A stretch of DNA of 64,000 nt from Christensenella sp964438705 (GTDB lineage: Bacteria; Bacillota; Clostridia; Christensenellales; Christensenellaceae), in the NCBI GenBank assembly GCA_964438705.1, contig CAYTKQ010000002.1:163770-227769 (forward strand), read 5' to 3'. The notes under the pieces were generated by a model that did no database searches, had not been told where the DNA came from, and worked only from the letters and a program-made list of their open reading frames with translations. Below are positions 16,629 to 25,175 of the stretch, one piece after another (positions within the stretch are counted from its first letter, which is position 1; every line of letters starts with the position of its first letter). The position numbers and the translations under genes were made by a program.

Positions 16629-18131
16629 ATGAAGACATTACAGCCGTTTATCAACGGAGCATTTGTTGAATCAAAGGCACAAAAGTATACGGACGCGTAC
16701 GATCCGAGCACGGGCGAGGTAATCGCAAAGACGCCGTGCTGTACCGCAGACGAGGTAAATGCGGCGATCGACGCCGCAAAAGAGGCGTTTGTGACGTGGT
16801 CCAAAACACCTGTTTTGAAGCGCGTGCAGGTGCTCTACAACGTGCGTGACCTGATCGTCAAGCATCTGGACGAGCTGACCTATCTGGTCGCCAAGGAGCA
16901 CGGCAAGGTGTGGGAGGAAGCAAAGGGCGATGTGCTCAAGGCCAAGGAAGGGACGGAGCAGGCGATTGCCGCGCCGTCACTGATGATGGGCGAAAGCCTT
17001 ATGGACGCGTCGAGCGGCTTTGATACGGTGCTCTACCGCGAGCCGATGGGCGTTTTCGCGGGCATCATTCCCTTCAATTTCCCGGCAATGATCCCGATGG
17101 GCTGGATGACGCCCATCTGCATCGCGTGCGGCAACACCATCGTTTTGAAGGCGGCGACGTTTACCTCACAGACCGCGCTGCGCTTTGCGGAGCTGTATCA
17201 AGAGGCGGGGCTGCCGGACGGCGTTTTGAATATCGTCACATGCTCGCGGAACGAAGCGGAAATACTGCTTTCGCATCCGGATGTCAAAGGCATCAGCTTT
17301 GTGGGCTCCACCAAAGTCGGCTTGCACATCTATTCCACTGCGGCCGCAAACGGAAAACGCGTACAGGCGCTCACGGAGGCCAAAAACCATGCGCTGGTCC
17401 TCGACGACGCGGCGGTGAAGCGTACGGCGGCGGGCATCATCAATTCCGCGTTTGGCTGTGCGGGCGAGCGCTGCATGGCGCTTCCGGTGGTCGTCGCGCA
17501 GGAGGGCATCGCCGACGCGCTGGTAGAAGAACTCATCAAGCAGGCAAAGAAGCTGAAGCTGGGGCCGGCATACGACAAGGAATCGACGCTTGGCCCGCTC
17601 GTCAACGCGGACCACAAGGCGTTTGTGGAAGGCTGGATCCAAAAGGGGATCGACGAGGGCGCGCAGCTTGTGCTCGACGGGCGGGGCGCTGTGGTGCAGG
17701 GATATGAAAACGGCTTTTACATCGGGGCCACGATTTTTGACCATGTGGGCGCGGATATGACCATCGGCGATCAGGAGGTGTTTGGCCCGGTGCTGTGCGT
17801 CAAGCGGGTCAAGACGTTCGAGGAAGGCCTTGCAATCATGAACAACAACGAATTTGCGAACGGATCGGTCATCTACACTCAGAGCGGTTATTACGCGCGG
17901 GAATTTGCGTCCCGCACCGACGGCGGCATGGTGGGCGTCAACGTAGGCATTCCCGTGCCTGTGGGCGTGTTCCCATTCTCCGGCCACAAGCGCTCCTTCT
18001 TCGGCGATCTGCACTGCCTTGGCAAGGACGGCTATCGCTTCTATACGGAATCAAAGACCGTCACAACGCACTGGTTCAGCGAAGAAGAAGCGAAAAAGGA
18101 TACCACGAGCACGTGGGACGGGACCATTTGA
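16629..18131 (+). CDS. CoA-acylating methylmalonate-semialdehyde dehydrogenase (MmsA/IolA family)
   Basis: A 500-residue aldehyde dehydrogenase with the signatures that separate MmsA/IolA from other families: PFNFPAMIPMGWM, catalytic Cys in FGCAGERCMA, NVGIPVPVGVFPFSGHKRSFFGDLH and FYTESKTVTTHW. These enzymes turn malonate- or methylmalonate-semialdehyde plus CoA into acetyl- or propionyl-CoA and CO2. In this operon it is the likely final step that feeds central metabolism. GGGAGGAAA precedes the ATG. A strong terminator follows. Confidence 0.93.
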   Translation: MKTLQPFINGAFVESKAQKYTDAYDPSTGEVIAKTPCCTADEVNAAIDAAKEAFVTWSKTPVLKRVQVLYNVRDLIVKHLDELTYLVAKEHGKVWEEAKGDVLKAKEGTEQAIAAPSLMMGESLMDASSGFDTVLYREPMGVFAGIIPFNFPAMIPMGWMTPICIACGNTIVLKAATFTSQTALRFAELYQEAGLPDGVLNIVTCSRNEAEILLSHPDVKGISFVGSTKVGLHIYSTAAANGKRVQALTEAKNHALVLDDAAVKRTAAGIINSAFGCAGERCMALPVVVAQEGIADALVEELIKQAKKLKLGPAYDKESTLGPLVNADHKAFVEGWIQKGIDEGAQLVLDGRGAVVQGYENGFYIGATIFDHVGADMTIGDQEVFGPVLCVKRVKTFEEGLAIMNNNEFANGSVIYTQSGYYAREFASRTDGGMVGVNVGIPVPVGVFPFSGHKRSFFGDLHCLGKDGYRFYTESKTVTTHWFSEEEAKKDTTSTWDGTI

Positions 18132-18150
18132 TGAATCCATGAAACGAATA

Positions 18151-18185
18151 AACGAGCCGGAATTCTTATTTCCGGCTCGTTTTTG
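18151..18185. terminator. Intrinsic terminator, convergent
   Basis: ACGAGCCGGAA pairs with TTCCGGCTCGT around a short AT loop and is followed by TTTTT. It ends the catabolic operon and lies just past the stop of the convergent diguanylate cyclase gene. Confidence 0.9.
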
Positions 18186-18201
18186 CTTCAAACCATCATC
18201 C

Positions 18202-19518
18202 TCAAATCGAATCAAAAAAGCAAAAATTGTCCTTGCCCCGCGCTTTGGTGGCATACAGCGCCTTGTCGGCGCAGGTATACAATTCCTCAAACGTCGTCGC
18301 GTCCTGCGGGCACAGCGCGATGCCAATACTGACCGAGGTTTCGACCGATGTTTCACCAACACGGTGCGTCTCGTGGAACAGTTTGCAAATTTCGTGCGCC
18401 TTCCTCACCAACACACTGGCAGAGGAGTAGTTTTTCACAAATACAAAGAATTCGTCTCCGCCGATCCGCCCAACGATGTCGTCTGAGCGAAACAGTGAGG
18501 AAAACTTTTCCGCAAGGCTTTTGAGCACAACATCGCCTTGCATATGCCCCAACGTATCATTGATTTGCTTAAAATTATCCGCGTCGAGGATCATCAGCGC
18601 GTGCACATCGTCGTTGAAGCGGCGCATTTTCAAAACCTCCCTGATCAGCGCCTCGGTCGTCGTCTTGTTGTAGAGCCCGGTCAGCGGGTCTTTTTCCGTT
18701 TTCCGCAAAAGTTCTGAAACCTGTTCCTTATGTTGTGTGATGTCCGTCAGTTTTCCCATCACCCGTACAGGAACGCCGGAACGGTCAAATATGATTCGAT
18801 ATCTGTTCGAAAAAAAGCCGATCGTTCCGTCGGGCTCGCGAAAACGCAGCTCCGCGCTCTTTTCGTCGTAGCGTCCCATATTGGCCTTTTCTACCATCCT
18901 GCGGAATGCTTCCGCGTCTTCTTCCAAAATCATATTAGAGCAGGAGATAAACGAATCCGGGAAGTTTTCATGATAAGAGCTTATGCCAAACCGTTCCGCA
19001 AAATTGAGGGAATAGCGCATCGCGCGTTTGGGGATATCGTAGTCAAAGAGTGCGTCGTCCGTTAGCTCGAGCGCTGTCTTCATCAATTCCCGTTCGTTTT
19101 GCAGGCTTTCCAAAAGCTCGATATAGTCGCTGATATCCACGATCACAATGTAGATCGTGGCGCCTTCGTTTTCATCTGTGCGAAGCCGCCCGGAAAGATG
19201 CACCCAAATATAGTCCTTCTTCTTGTGCGCAAGCCGCGCCTTCACGCTGAACGCGCCCGTTTCTTCGATCTGCTTGATTACCAGAGGCCCGGCTGTGCGT
19301 GCATCGTCCGGATGCAGTGAGTGGATGCCGCATCCCTTAAACCTTCGATGATGTTCTTCCGGCGTATATTCCATCAGTTCATATGTGCCCGCACTCAGAT
19401 ACAAGAGAGATAATACTTCATCCGCCTTTGTTACGGCGATCCCGACAGGCATGGAGTCGATCATCCGCTCATACTCTGAAAGCTTTTGTTTTAAATTCAG
19501 TTCAGTTCTTTGTTCCAT
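18202..19518 (-). CDS. Diguanylate cyclase with PAS domains (GGDEF)
   Basis: About 438 residues: two PAS-like sensor domains (roughly 10-125 and 135-265, the first ending IVIVDISDY, the second ending MGKLTDITQHKEQ) followed by a GGDEF domain with DPLTGLYNK and an intact RIGGDEFFVF near residue 353. It should make c-di-GMP. No membrane segment is seen, so it is cytoplasmic. The start at 19518 has AAGGGGAG upstream; ATG 19551, overlapping the stop of the upstream EAL gene, is the alternative. It is the second gene of a two-gene operon with a phosphodiesterase-like protein. Confidence 0.9.
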   Translation of the reverse strand: MEQRTELNLKQKLSEYERMIDSMPVGIAVTKADEVLSLLYLSAGTYELMEYTPEEHHRRFKGCGIHSLHPDDARTAGPLVIKQIEETGAFSVKARLAHKKKDYIWVHLSGRLRTDENEGATIYIVIVDISDYIELLESLQNERELMKTALELTDDALFDYDIPKRAMRYSLNFAERFGISSYHENFPDSFISCSNMILEEDAEAFRRMVEKANMGRYDEKSAELRFREPDGTIGFFSNRYRIIFDRSGVPVRVMGKLTDITQHKEQVSELLRKTEKDPLTGLYNKTTTEALIREVLKMRRFNDDVHALMILDADNFKQINDTLGHMQGDVVLKSLAEKFSSLFRSDDIVGRIGGDEFFVFVKNYSSASVLVRKAHEICKLFHETHRVGETSVETSVSIGIALCPQDATTFEELYTCADKALYATKARGKDNFCFFDSI

Positions 19519-19547
19519 TCTTGTGCTCCCCTTTATTATTTCCAGAC

Positions 19548-21776
19548 TCATTGATCTGCCTGGTCCAAATTTTTTTCGAATTCTTTTTCGGGCATTGGCT
19601 TTGCATAATAGTATCCCTGAACAATATCGCATCCGAGCGTTCTTAAAAGCTCGATATGTTCATTCGTTTCCACGCCTTCCGCCACAGTTTTGATGTCAAG
19701 ATGTTTTGCCATATCGATGATACAGGCGAGAACGAATTTTGTCCTCGACTTGTTTTCAGCCGCCATAAAAAAGCTGCGGTCAATTTTGATTTCATCCACC
19801 GGGATATTTTTCAGCAACCCGAGGGAGCTGTACCCTATGCCGAAATCGTCCATGGAAACCGTGAAGCCGCGCGTATGGAGCTGCTTGAGTGCTGAAAACA
19901 GGATCTTTTCATTATCAAGGATCGCCGTTTCGGTAAGCTCAATCTCCAAAAGTTGATGCGGAACCTGATAGTGATCCGCAATTTCACAAAGCGCAGGGAT
20001 AAAATCCTTGTTCGCAAGATGCAGTCTGGAAAAATTGACTGAAACAGGAACAGGCTGCAGACCTCTTTGCATCCAGCCGCGAATCAACCGGCAAGTGTTT
20101 TTAAACATATACATGTCGAGCTTCACAATAAATCCATTGCCCTCAAAGATCGAAATGAACGCACCGGGATACAAAAGGCCGCGCTCCCCATCCTCCCAGC
20201 GCACAAGCGCTTCCGCACCGATGAGCCGTTCGTCATTCAGCCGGTATTTGGGCTGCAAAAACACTTTGAATTCCCCGTGTGCAAGCGCATGCTCCATGCG
20301 ATTCTCGATCTCTTTTTTCCTGAGCGCGTCTTCCAGAAGCTTTTCGTCGTATATCACCATCGAAACACCCGTATTTTTGGCGCAGCGATGCGCGGTGTTC
20401 ACGCGCTCGATCGCAACGTTGATATCCCTGCAATCATCTCTGTAAAGATGATAGTGCCCCGATACAAAATGAATATTGTAGCTGAAACCATCTCCCATCA
20501 GTTCCTTAAAAAGCGCATCATATCGACGCTTTTGTTCGCTTAATTTTTCCATTGATGAAAACTCGTGCAAAAAGATGAATTCATCGATGTTGAACCGCGC
20601 GACCACAAAGTTTTTGCTGAATGCGCAGCCGGCAAAAGCCTTTGCCATGTTTTTTAAAACCTGATCGCCCGTTTCAAAGCCGCAGGTCCTGTTCAGCAGT
20701 TTGAATTTGTCCACGTCATTTTTCACAAGCACAAATTTCATGTTTGGGTGATCGTCGAGCAATTTTTGTGCGTCGATCTTGAATTTGGCCAATGTGGGCA
20801 CACCGGTGAGGTCGTCTTCGTAAGCTATGCGCTCCAGCTTTTTGGTGTTTTTACGCTGTATCATAACCACATAGATGATGAACAGGACGAAAACGCCAAT
20901 GAAGGTGATCGACATCATACTGGTCAGCGATATGATCTTATTTGCGTTTTCAGTCACGACAATATCCGGCACAACGGAAAAAATATTCCAGTCGTTGATG
21001 CCGACGGGCATAAAATGCGCAATGCGGGTGTTGCCGTCTATGTTGTATTTTATGTGTCCTGCCTCATTGTTTTTTAGTTTTTCCTTCATTTCCGCAAGCG
21101 TGTCATAATCAAAAAATTCTGCCTTATCAAAGATGTCGAAAAGATTATTTGTCGTTGCAAGAGAATAATCGTTCAAGCTTTTGGCGACGATTTCACCATC
21201 GTCTGTCGCAATATATGCATATCCCTTTCCGCCAAACGATTCCAAAAACAGATTGTCGAGTTCATCCGCAAGATATGAGCCCAGCAAAACCCCCACAACC
21301 TCGCCGTCATATTGCAGAGGCGTCGCAATGATCACGACCTTCGCATCACGAATCTCCGATTGTATCGGGTCAGAAACAACAATTTCCCCATTCATCGCCC
21401 GGAGGAAATAATCTGTTTGTGAGACGTCAACGCTGTGCCCGTTGGGATATTTGGCCAATCCGTCTATACCGACGGCCACAATATGGTCAAAAGCAGTCCC
21501 CTCGTTGATCCTTGAAAGCATGTTGGATATATCGTTCGGGTCCGGTGAATCGAGAATGCCCCGTCCAAGCATCTTCAAAGAATCCTTTTCCACACCGATC
21601 GTCGACGAAAAATTGAATGCCTGCTGCATCACGTTTTCTTCGAGCGTCGTGTGCATACTTTCGTTGGTGATCTTCTTGATATATTCGGTGTAGTTCCAAA
21701 GACTTGCGACAACGATAGCCACAATCAAAAGCACGATGACCCATGATGCGATACGTCTCATTTTTTTGTCTTGCAT
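19548..21776 (-). CDS. Membrane Cache-GGDEF-EAL protein, probable c-di-GMP phosphodiesterase
   Basis: About 742 residues: TM helix at 10-27, extracellular dCache-like sensor region (about 30-270, with YFLRAMNGEIVVSDP), TM helix near 275-305, a GGDEF domain degenerate at the active site (FNIDEF near residue 399) and a full EAL domain (EALVRW near 523, DDFGIGYSSL, EGVETNEH). The GGDEF part is probably regulatory and the EAL part hydrolytic. AAAGGAG precedes ATG 21776. It is co-transcribed with an intact diguanylate cyclase, so the operon encodes opposing activities. Confidence 0.9.
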   Translation of the reverse strand: MQDKKMRRIASWVIVLLIVAIVVASLWNYTEYIKKITNESMHTTLEENVMQQAFNFSSTIGVEKDSLKMLGRGILDSPDPNDISNMLSRINEGTAFDHIVAVGIDGLAKYPNGHSVDVSQTDYFLRAMNGEIVVSDPIQSEIRDAKVVIIATPLQYDGEVVGVLLGSYLADELDNLFLESFGGKGYAYIATDDGEIVAKSLNDYSLATTNNLFDIFDKAEFFDYDTLAEMKEKLKNNEAGHIKYNIDGNTRIAHFMPVGINDWNIFSVVPDIVVTENANKIISLTSMMSITFIGVFVLFIIYVVMIQRKNTKKLERIAYEDDLTGVPTLAKFKIDAQKLLDDHPNMKFVLVKNDVDKFKLLNRTCGFETGDQVLKNMAKAFAGCAFSKNFVVARFNIDEFIFLHEFSSMEKLSEQKRRYDALFKELMGDGFSYNIHFVSGHYHLYRDDCRDINVAIERVNTAHRCAKNTGVSMVIYDEKLLEDALRKKEIENRMEHALAHGEFKVFLQPKYRLNDERLIGAEALVRWEDGERGLLYPGAFISIFEGNGFIVKLDMYMFKNTCRLIRGWMQRGLQPVPVSVNFSRLHLANKDFIPALCEIADHYQVPHQLLEIELTETAILDNEKILFSALKQLHTRGFTVSMDDFGIGYSSLGLLKNIPVDEIKIDRSFFMAAENKSRTKFVLACIIDMAKHLDIKTVAEGVETNEHIELLRTLGCDIVQGYYYAKPMPEKEFEKNLDQADQ

Positions 21777-21871
21777 ACTCAGCTCCTTTTGGTGCACACA
21801 TCATGGCGCAAACCAGATAAATAGCGAGGGAAGCACTCTGCTCTGCCGTCGATGACCGATCATATATATAA

Positions 21872-21928
21872 TTAACTATTAGTTAAATTTACCCACATAT
21901 TATACATCTCAAGCATGCTCTTTTTCAA
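21872..21928 (-). promoter_or_regulatory. Promoter and downstream palindrome for the c-di-GMP operon
   Basis: On the minus strand TTGAAA (21928-21923) and TATAAT (21904-21899) are 18 bases apart. TTAACTA-T-TAGTTAA (21872-21886) lies a few bases past the expected start point, where a repressor would block transcription. Confidence 0.55.
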
Positions 21929-22079
21929 CCCTGCGCCAAAGGAATAAACGATATCTAAAAAAGATTTAATGCTGCATTTCATGCATCAACAAAGCAATCT
22001 GTGCTGCCGGAAGGCAAAGTGCAAACGAAGAATCATATATTTTAATATTTTCGACACAATTTTTGGCAATGTAATATGA
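21929..22079. other. Rest of the divergent intergenic region
   Basis: The gene-free gap runs from 21777 to 22106. Apart from the promoter elements listed separately I see no gene, terminator or recognisable RNA in this AT-rich stretch. Confidence 0.5.
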
Positions 22080-22085
22080 TATAAT
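22077..22085 (+). promoter_or_regulatory. Extended -10 promoter
   Basis: TGA-TATAAT (TATAAT at 22080-22085) forms an extended -10 element about 20 bases before the small zinc-ribbon gene. No good -35 is visible. Confidence 0.5.
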
Positions 22086-22106
22086 AGCGTTCGGAGGCGA
22101 AAAGAC

Positions 22107-22247
22107 ATGAAATGCAGCGAGTGTAAAATCCAGATGTATGAACGGACTTCCAAGCAGACGTCAAACGCAACGAGCGTATATATTTGCCCAAAGTGCAACA
22201 AAATCGTATATGTCTGGCCGGACGGAGACAAAAAGGAAGAAAAGTAA
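22107..22247 (+). CDS. Small zinc-ribbon protein (46 aa)
   Basis: A 46-residue protein with two Cys pairs, CSEC near the N-terminus and CPKC at about 32-35, spaced as in a zinc ribbon, with a charged tail ending KKEEK. GGAGG (22093-22097) lies 9 bases before the ATG and an extended -10 is just upstream, so it is very likely expressed. Function unknown; such mini zinc ribbons bind nucleic acid or ribosomes in some families. Confidence 0.75.
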   Translation: MKCSECKIQMYERTSKQTSNATSVYICPKCNKIVYVWPDGDKKEEK

Positions 22248-22271
22248 ATCAAGCGCTTTGCGAATCGTGAA

Positions 22272-22300
22272 TTGTATTTGCAGGCCGGGAATGATATAAT
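22272..22300 (+). promoter_or_regulatory. Promoter of DHH phosphoesterase gene
   Basis: TTGTAT (22272-22277) and TATAAT (22295-22300) are 17 bases apart, with an extended TG before the -10. Confidence 0.7.
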
Positions 22301-22338
22301 ATCAGCGTTGTATAATATGCGATAAGGAGATACAAAAT

Positions 22339-23259
22339 ATGAGGTTGGTAACCCGTTCTGATTTTGACGGTTTGGTATGTGGCGCGTTGCTCAAAGAGGC
22401 CGGAATCATTGACCGGTGGACATTTGCACACCCTAAGGATTTGCAGGATGGCCTGATCGAGATCGGCGAAGACGACTGCCTGGCGAACGTACCGTTTGTG
22501 GAGGGGTGCGGCCTTTGGTTCGATCATCATTCCAGCGAATTTGAACGCAACGAGCTTGAAGGAAAATATAAGGGCGAAAGCCGTCTGGCTCCTTCCTGCG
22601 CGCGCATCATATATGATTATTATGGCGGAAACGAGCGGTTCTCCCACTTCAACGATATGATGGAAGCGGTCGATAAGGTCGATTCCGGCAACCTGACGCT
22701 CGAGGAAATCAAACATCCGCAGGGATGGATTCTCATCGGGTTTCTGATGGATCCAAGAACCGGCCTTGGAAGATGGAGAGAATTTACCATTTCCAACTAT
22801 CAGCTGATGGAAAAGCTGATCGATGGCTGCCGTACGATGGATACAGAGCAGATATTGCAGCTTCCCGACGTGCAGGAGCGCATCGAGGTCTATTTCGAAC
22901 AGGCGGAAAAATTTACTGAAATGGTGAAAGCGCATACGGAAATCAAAGGAAATGTCATCCTTTCTGATTTGCGCGGGGTAGACCCGATCTATACCGGAAA
23001 CCGCTTTATGATCTACAGCTTATATCCGGAGCAGAACATTTCCGCGTGGATCGTTCAAGGCAAGGGCGGAAAGGGGTGCTCGGTGGCTGTTGGATACAGC
23101 ATCTTAAACCGCACCTCGCATGTGGATGTTGGAAGCCTGATGCTCAAATATGGCGGCGGCGGACACAAAGCGGTTGGCACCTGCCAATTCGCGGATGAAA
23201 CGATGGAGGATCTTCTGCCCAAACTGATAGGCGAGTTGGTGCAGGCGTCCGAAGGCTGA
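22339..23259 (+). CDS. DHH family phosphoesterase (exopolyphosphatase-like)
   Basis: A 306-residue protein with the DHH motifs: RSDFDGLVCG near the N-terminus, FDHHSSEF near residue 62 for metal binding, and a C-terminal DHHA1-type GGGGHKAVG. The family includes oligoribonucleases, c-di-AMP phosphodiesterases and exopolyphosphatases; no membrane or sensor domain is present. AAGGAG precedes the ATG. Its own promoter and terminator make it a single-gene unit. The substrate cannot be deduced. Confidence 0.88.
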   Translation: MRLVTRSDFDGLVCGALLKEAGIIDRWTFAHPKDLQDGLIEIGEDDCLANVPFVEGCGLWFDHHSSEFERNELEGKYKGESRLAPSCARIIYDYYGGNERFSHFNDMMEAVDKVDSGNLTLEEIKHPQGWILIGFLMDPRTGLGRWREFTISNYQLMEKLIDGCRTMDTEQILQLPDVQERIEVYFEQAEKFTEMVKAHTEIKGNVILSDLRGVDPIYTGNRFMIYSLYPEQNISAWIVQGKGGKGCSVAVGYSILNRTSHVDVGSLMLKYGGGGHKAVGTCQFADETMEDLLPKLIGELVQASEG

Positions 23260-23273
23260 ATCAAGATCGATAC

Positions 23274-23307
23274 AAACGCCCCCGCATGGATGCAGGGGCG
23301 TTTTTTT
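23274..23307 (+). terminator. Intrinsic terminator
   Basis: AAACGCCCC pairs with GGGGCGTTT, followed by a run of T residues, 14 bases after the DHH gene. Confidence 0.9.
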
Positions 23308-23320
23308 GCGTCATTCCGGC

Positions 23321-23698
23321 TTAGGACTCCTTACGCCAAAAGGTTTTGCAATCCGCCTTGTCGGCGATGTTGAACGCGATGATCCGTTCCAGCAGGTCAT
23401 AATCAACACGGTCGGTCCACTTGATGCGGATCAGCATCTTGCCGTGTTCGTAGCCGGCCGCAATGACTTCGTCCGCAAAGCACAGCAGCGCGGCCTTTTC
23501 AGGCGCGACGGCAAAGTGGTTTTTGGCGACGCTGAAACCGATGATGAATGTGCCGTGATCGGTGAGCATCGGCTGATTCCACGCGACCCTCGGCTCGAGA
23601 TTAGGGAAGCGTTCCATGACCCATTTCAAGACCTGCTCCAACCGGGCACGGTGCTCGGGGTCGTCGATTCCCGCCAAATAATGGGCAAAAGTTTCCAT
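23321..23698 (-). CDS. DUF1801 family protein (YdhG/iron-chaperone-like)
   Basis: A 125-residue protein of the DUF1801 family: YLAGIDDPEHRARL at the N-terminus, the central AWNQPML and TFIIGFSVAKNHFAVAP, and a C-terminal DLLERIIAFNIADK helix. Some members have been described as frataxin-like iron chaperones, but function in Clostridia is not settled. ATG 23698 has AGGAGA upstream. It is a lone gene between the DHH and radical SAM genes. Confidence 0.82.
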   Translation of the reverse strand: METFAHYLAGIDDPEHRARLEQVLKWVMERFPNLEPRVAWNQPMLTDHGTFIIGFSVAKNHFAVAPEKAALLCFADEVIAAGYEHGKMLIRIKWTDRVDYDLLERIIAFNIADKADCKTFWRKES

Positions 23699-23753
23699 GC
23701 GCGTTCTCCTGTTCATTTATCTTTTCATATATATAACCCCCAAATGAACAATT

Positions 23754-24623
23754 TCACAGCGCGCGGTAGATTTCTTTTTTATAATCGATCCGGCCCTCGA
23801 GCGCGTCTTTGAGTTTGCATATCATTGCCTCTTTGTCCGCATTGAGCGTTCCCCGCAAAGAGACATAGTTGGAGGCGTGGTTGCTGCGGAACACACTGTT
23901 CTCGCAATCCATATTTTCAAGCATCAGCAATGTTTCAAGCGCGATGCCCTCTGCGCTCAAAAGGCGGAATTTCCCGTTTTCCACATCTGTCGCAAGGGGC
24001 GTCCCGCGCTCTACCATCAACGTCAGCAGGCCGATATAGTCGGGTTTCATCGCGCTGAACGCCTGTCCCGTGCAAATTGCGTGCGTGCGCCAGTTTTCCT
24101 CGCCGCCCATCCCGCTGATCGCCGTGACGGAAAGGGGGATGCCCGCCGCTTTCACGCGCTGCCCAGCCTCGATGATCTCTGATACAGTCTCGCCTTTTAC
24201 AATGTGCGCAAGGATTGCGTCGCTTCCCGATTCCAAGCCGAGGTAGACGATGCCCAGCCCGGCGGCGCGCAGGTCCCGCAGCTCTTCTTCGGATTTCAAC
24301 AAAATACTGCGCGGGGAACCGTAGACGGCGACCCGTTCGCACGAGGGAAAATTTTGCCGGATGTGCGCCAACAGCAAAAGCAGCCTTTTCGTGGGCAGGA
24401 TGAGCGCGTCTCCATCCGCAAGAAAAATGCGCTGTGTGCGGGGGTAAGCCTGCGCCATTTCGCTCAGATCGCGAAGCACCTCCTGTGTTTCGCGCATGCG
24501 GAAGCGCTTGTCCTTATACATCCCGCAAAATGTGCATTGGTTGTGGGAACAGCCGATCGTCGCCTGCACGATCAGGCTGTGCGCCTCGCTAGGCGGACGA
24601 TAAATACTGCCTTCATACTGCAT
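23754..24623 (-). CDS. Radical SAM protein
   Basis: A 289-residue radical SAM enzyme with a cluster motif CSHNQCTFC near residue 24; the spacing is C-x4-C-x2-C rather than the usual C-x3-C-x2-C. Other radical SAM signs are FLADGDAL, GLESGSD and MGGEENW. This group is widespread in anaerobes and uncharacterised. ATG 24623 is preceded by GAGGAG; in-frame codons upstream overlap the divIC-like gene and a terminator, so they are excluded. The terminator of the upstream gene abuts this binding site. Confidence 0.88.
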   Translation of the reverse strand: MQYEGSIYRPPSEAHSLIVQATIGCSHNQCTFCGMYKDKRFRMRETQEVLRDLSEMAQAYPRTQRIFLADGDALILPTKRLLLLLAHIRQNFPSCERVAVYGSPRSILLKSEEELRDLRAAGLGIVYLGLESGSDAILAHIVKGETVSEIIEAGQRVKAAGIPLSVTAISGMGGEENWRTHAICTGQAFSAMKPDYIGLLTLMVERGTPLATDVENGKFRLLSAEGIALETLLMLENMDCENSVFRSNHASNYVSLRGTLNADKEAMICKLKDALEGRIDYKKEIYRAL

Positions 24624-24634
24624 AAAAATCTCCT

Positions 24635-24660
24635 CAAAAAGACCCGGCAGCGATGCCGGG
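24635..24660 (-). terminator. Intrinsic terminator after the divIC-like gene
   Basis: On the minus strand CCCGGCA-TCGC-TGCCGGG is followed by TCTTTTT and directly by the ribosome binding site of the radical SAM gene, so termination and downstream translation start share the same few bases. Confidence 0.75.
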
Positions 24661-24669
24661 CCGTCGTCG

Positions 24670-25017
24670 TTATTGGGACGAACCGCCGCCCTCAGGCGAA
24701 GCGTCCGGATCGGGCGTGGCAGACGGATTGTTTTCCGGCTCCACATACTTTTTCTCGTCTTCCTTGATCCAGCCGAGCCGTTCGCGTGCCTGGCGCTCCA
24801 CCCATTCGTCGCTGCCGATGTAATTCTGCTCATTTTTATAGTATTCGATCTCTTGGTTGAGTTCCTCCTGTTTTGAAAGAAGCTCCTGCTGCTTTGACTG
24901 CTGTGCAGCGAGAAGCGTTTGCTGATTGAAGAACGTTAAACTGGCGTACACAAGCACGCCTATCAGCAGAAACACTTTGATCCGGCTGAACCGGAATGTT
25001 TTTTTCTTTTTCGCCAT
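24670..25017 (-). CDS. Septum formation initiator protein (DivIC/FtsB family)
   Basis: A 115-residue protein: basic N-terminus, one TM helix (about 14-30), a Gln/Glu-rich coiled coil (35-65) and the family motif ERQARERLGWIKEDEK, with a Pro/Asp/Gly-rich tail. It is a bitopic division protein of the FtsL-DivIC-DivIB complex. GGAGG lies upstream of the ATG. A terminator follows. Confidence 0.9.
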   Translation of the reverse strand: MAKKKKTFRFSRIKVFLLIGVLVYASLTFFNQQTLLAAQQSKQQELLSKQEELNQEIEYYKNEQNYIGSDEWVERQARERLGWIKEDEKKYVEPENNPSATPDPDASPEGGGSSQ

Positions 25018-25113
25018 CGCAGCAGACCTCCGTCAACTACCTATAACATACCATATATAAGGGGATTCTTCAAGGCGGAGGGACGGCGATCAACTTAAAA
25101 TTTTACAAAAGTA

Positions 25114-25142
25114 TTTAAAAATTGTGAATATAATGATATAAT
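25114..25142 (+). promoter_or_regulatory. Promoter of DUF3048 lipoprotein gene
   Basis: TTTAAA (25114-25119) and TATAAT (25137-25142) are 17 bases apart with an extended TGA before the -10. Confidence 0.6.
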
Positions 25143-25175
25143 AGGAACGCAATTTGAAAGAGAGGTTTTGTGCAC

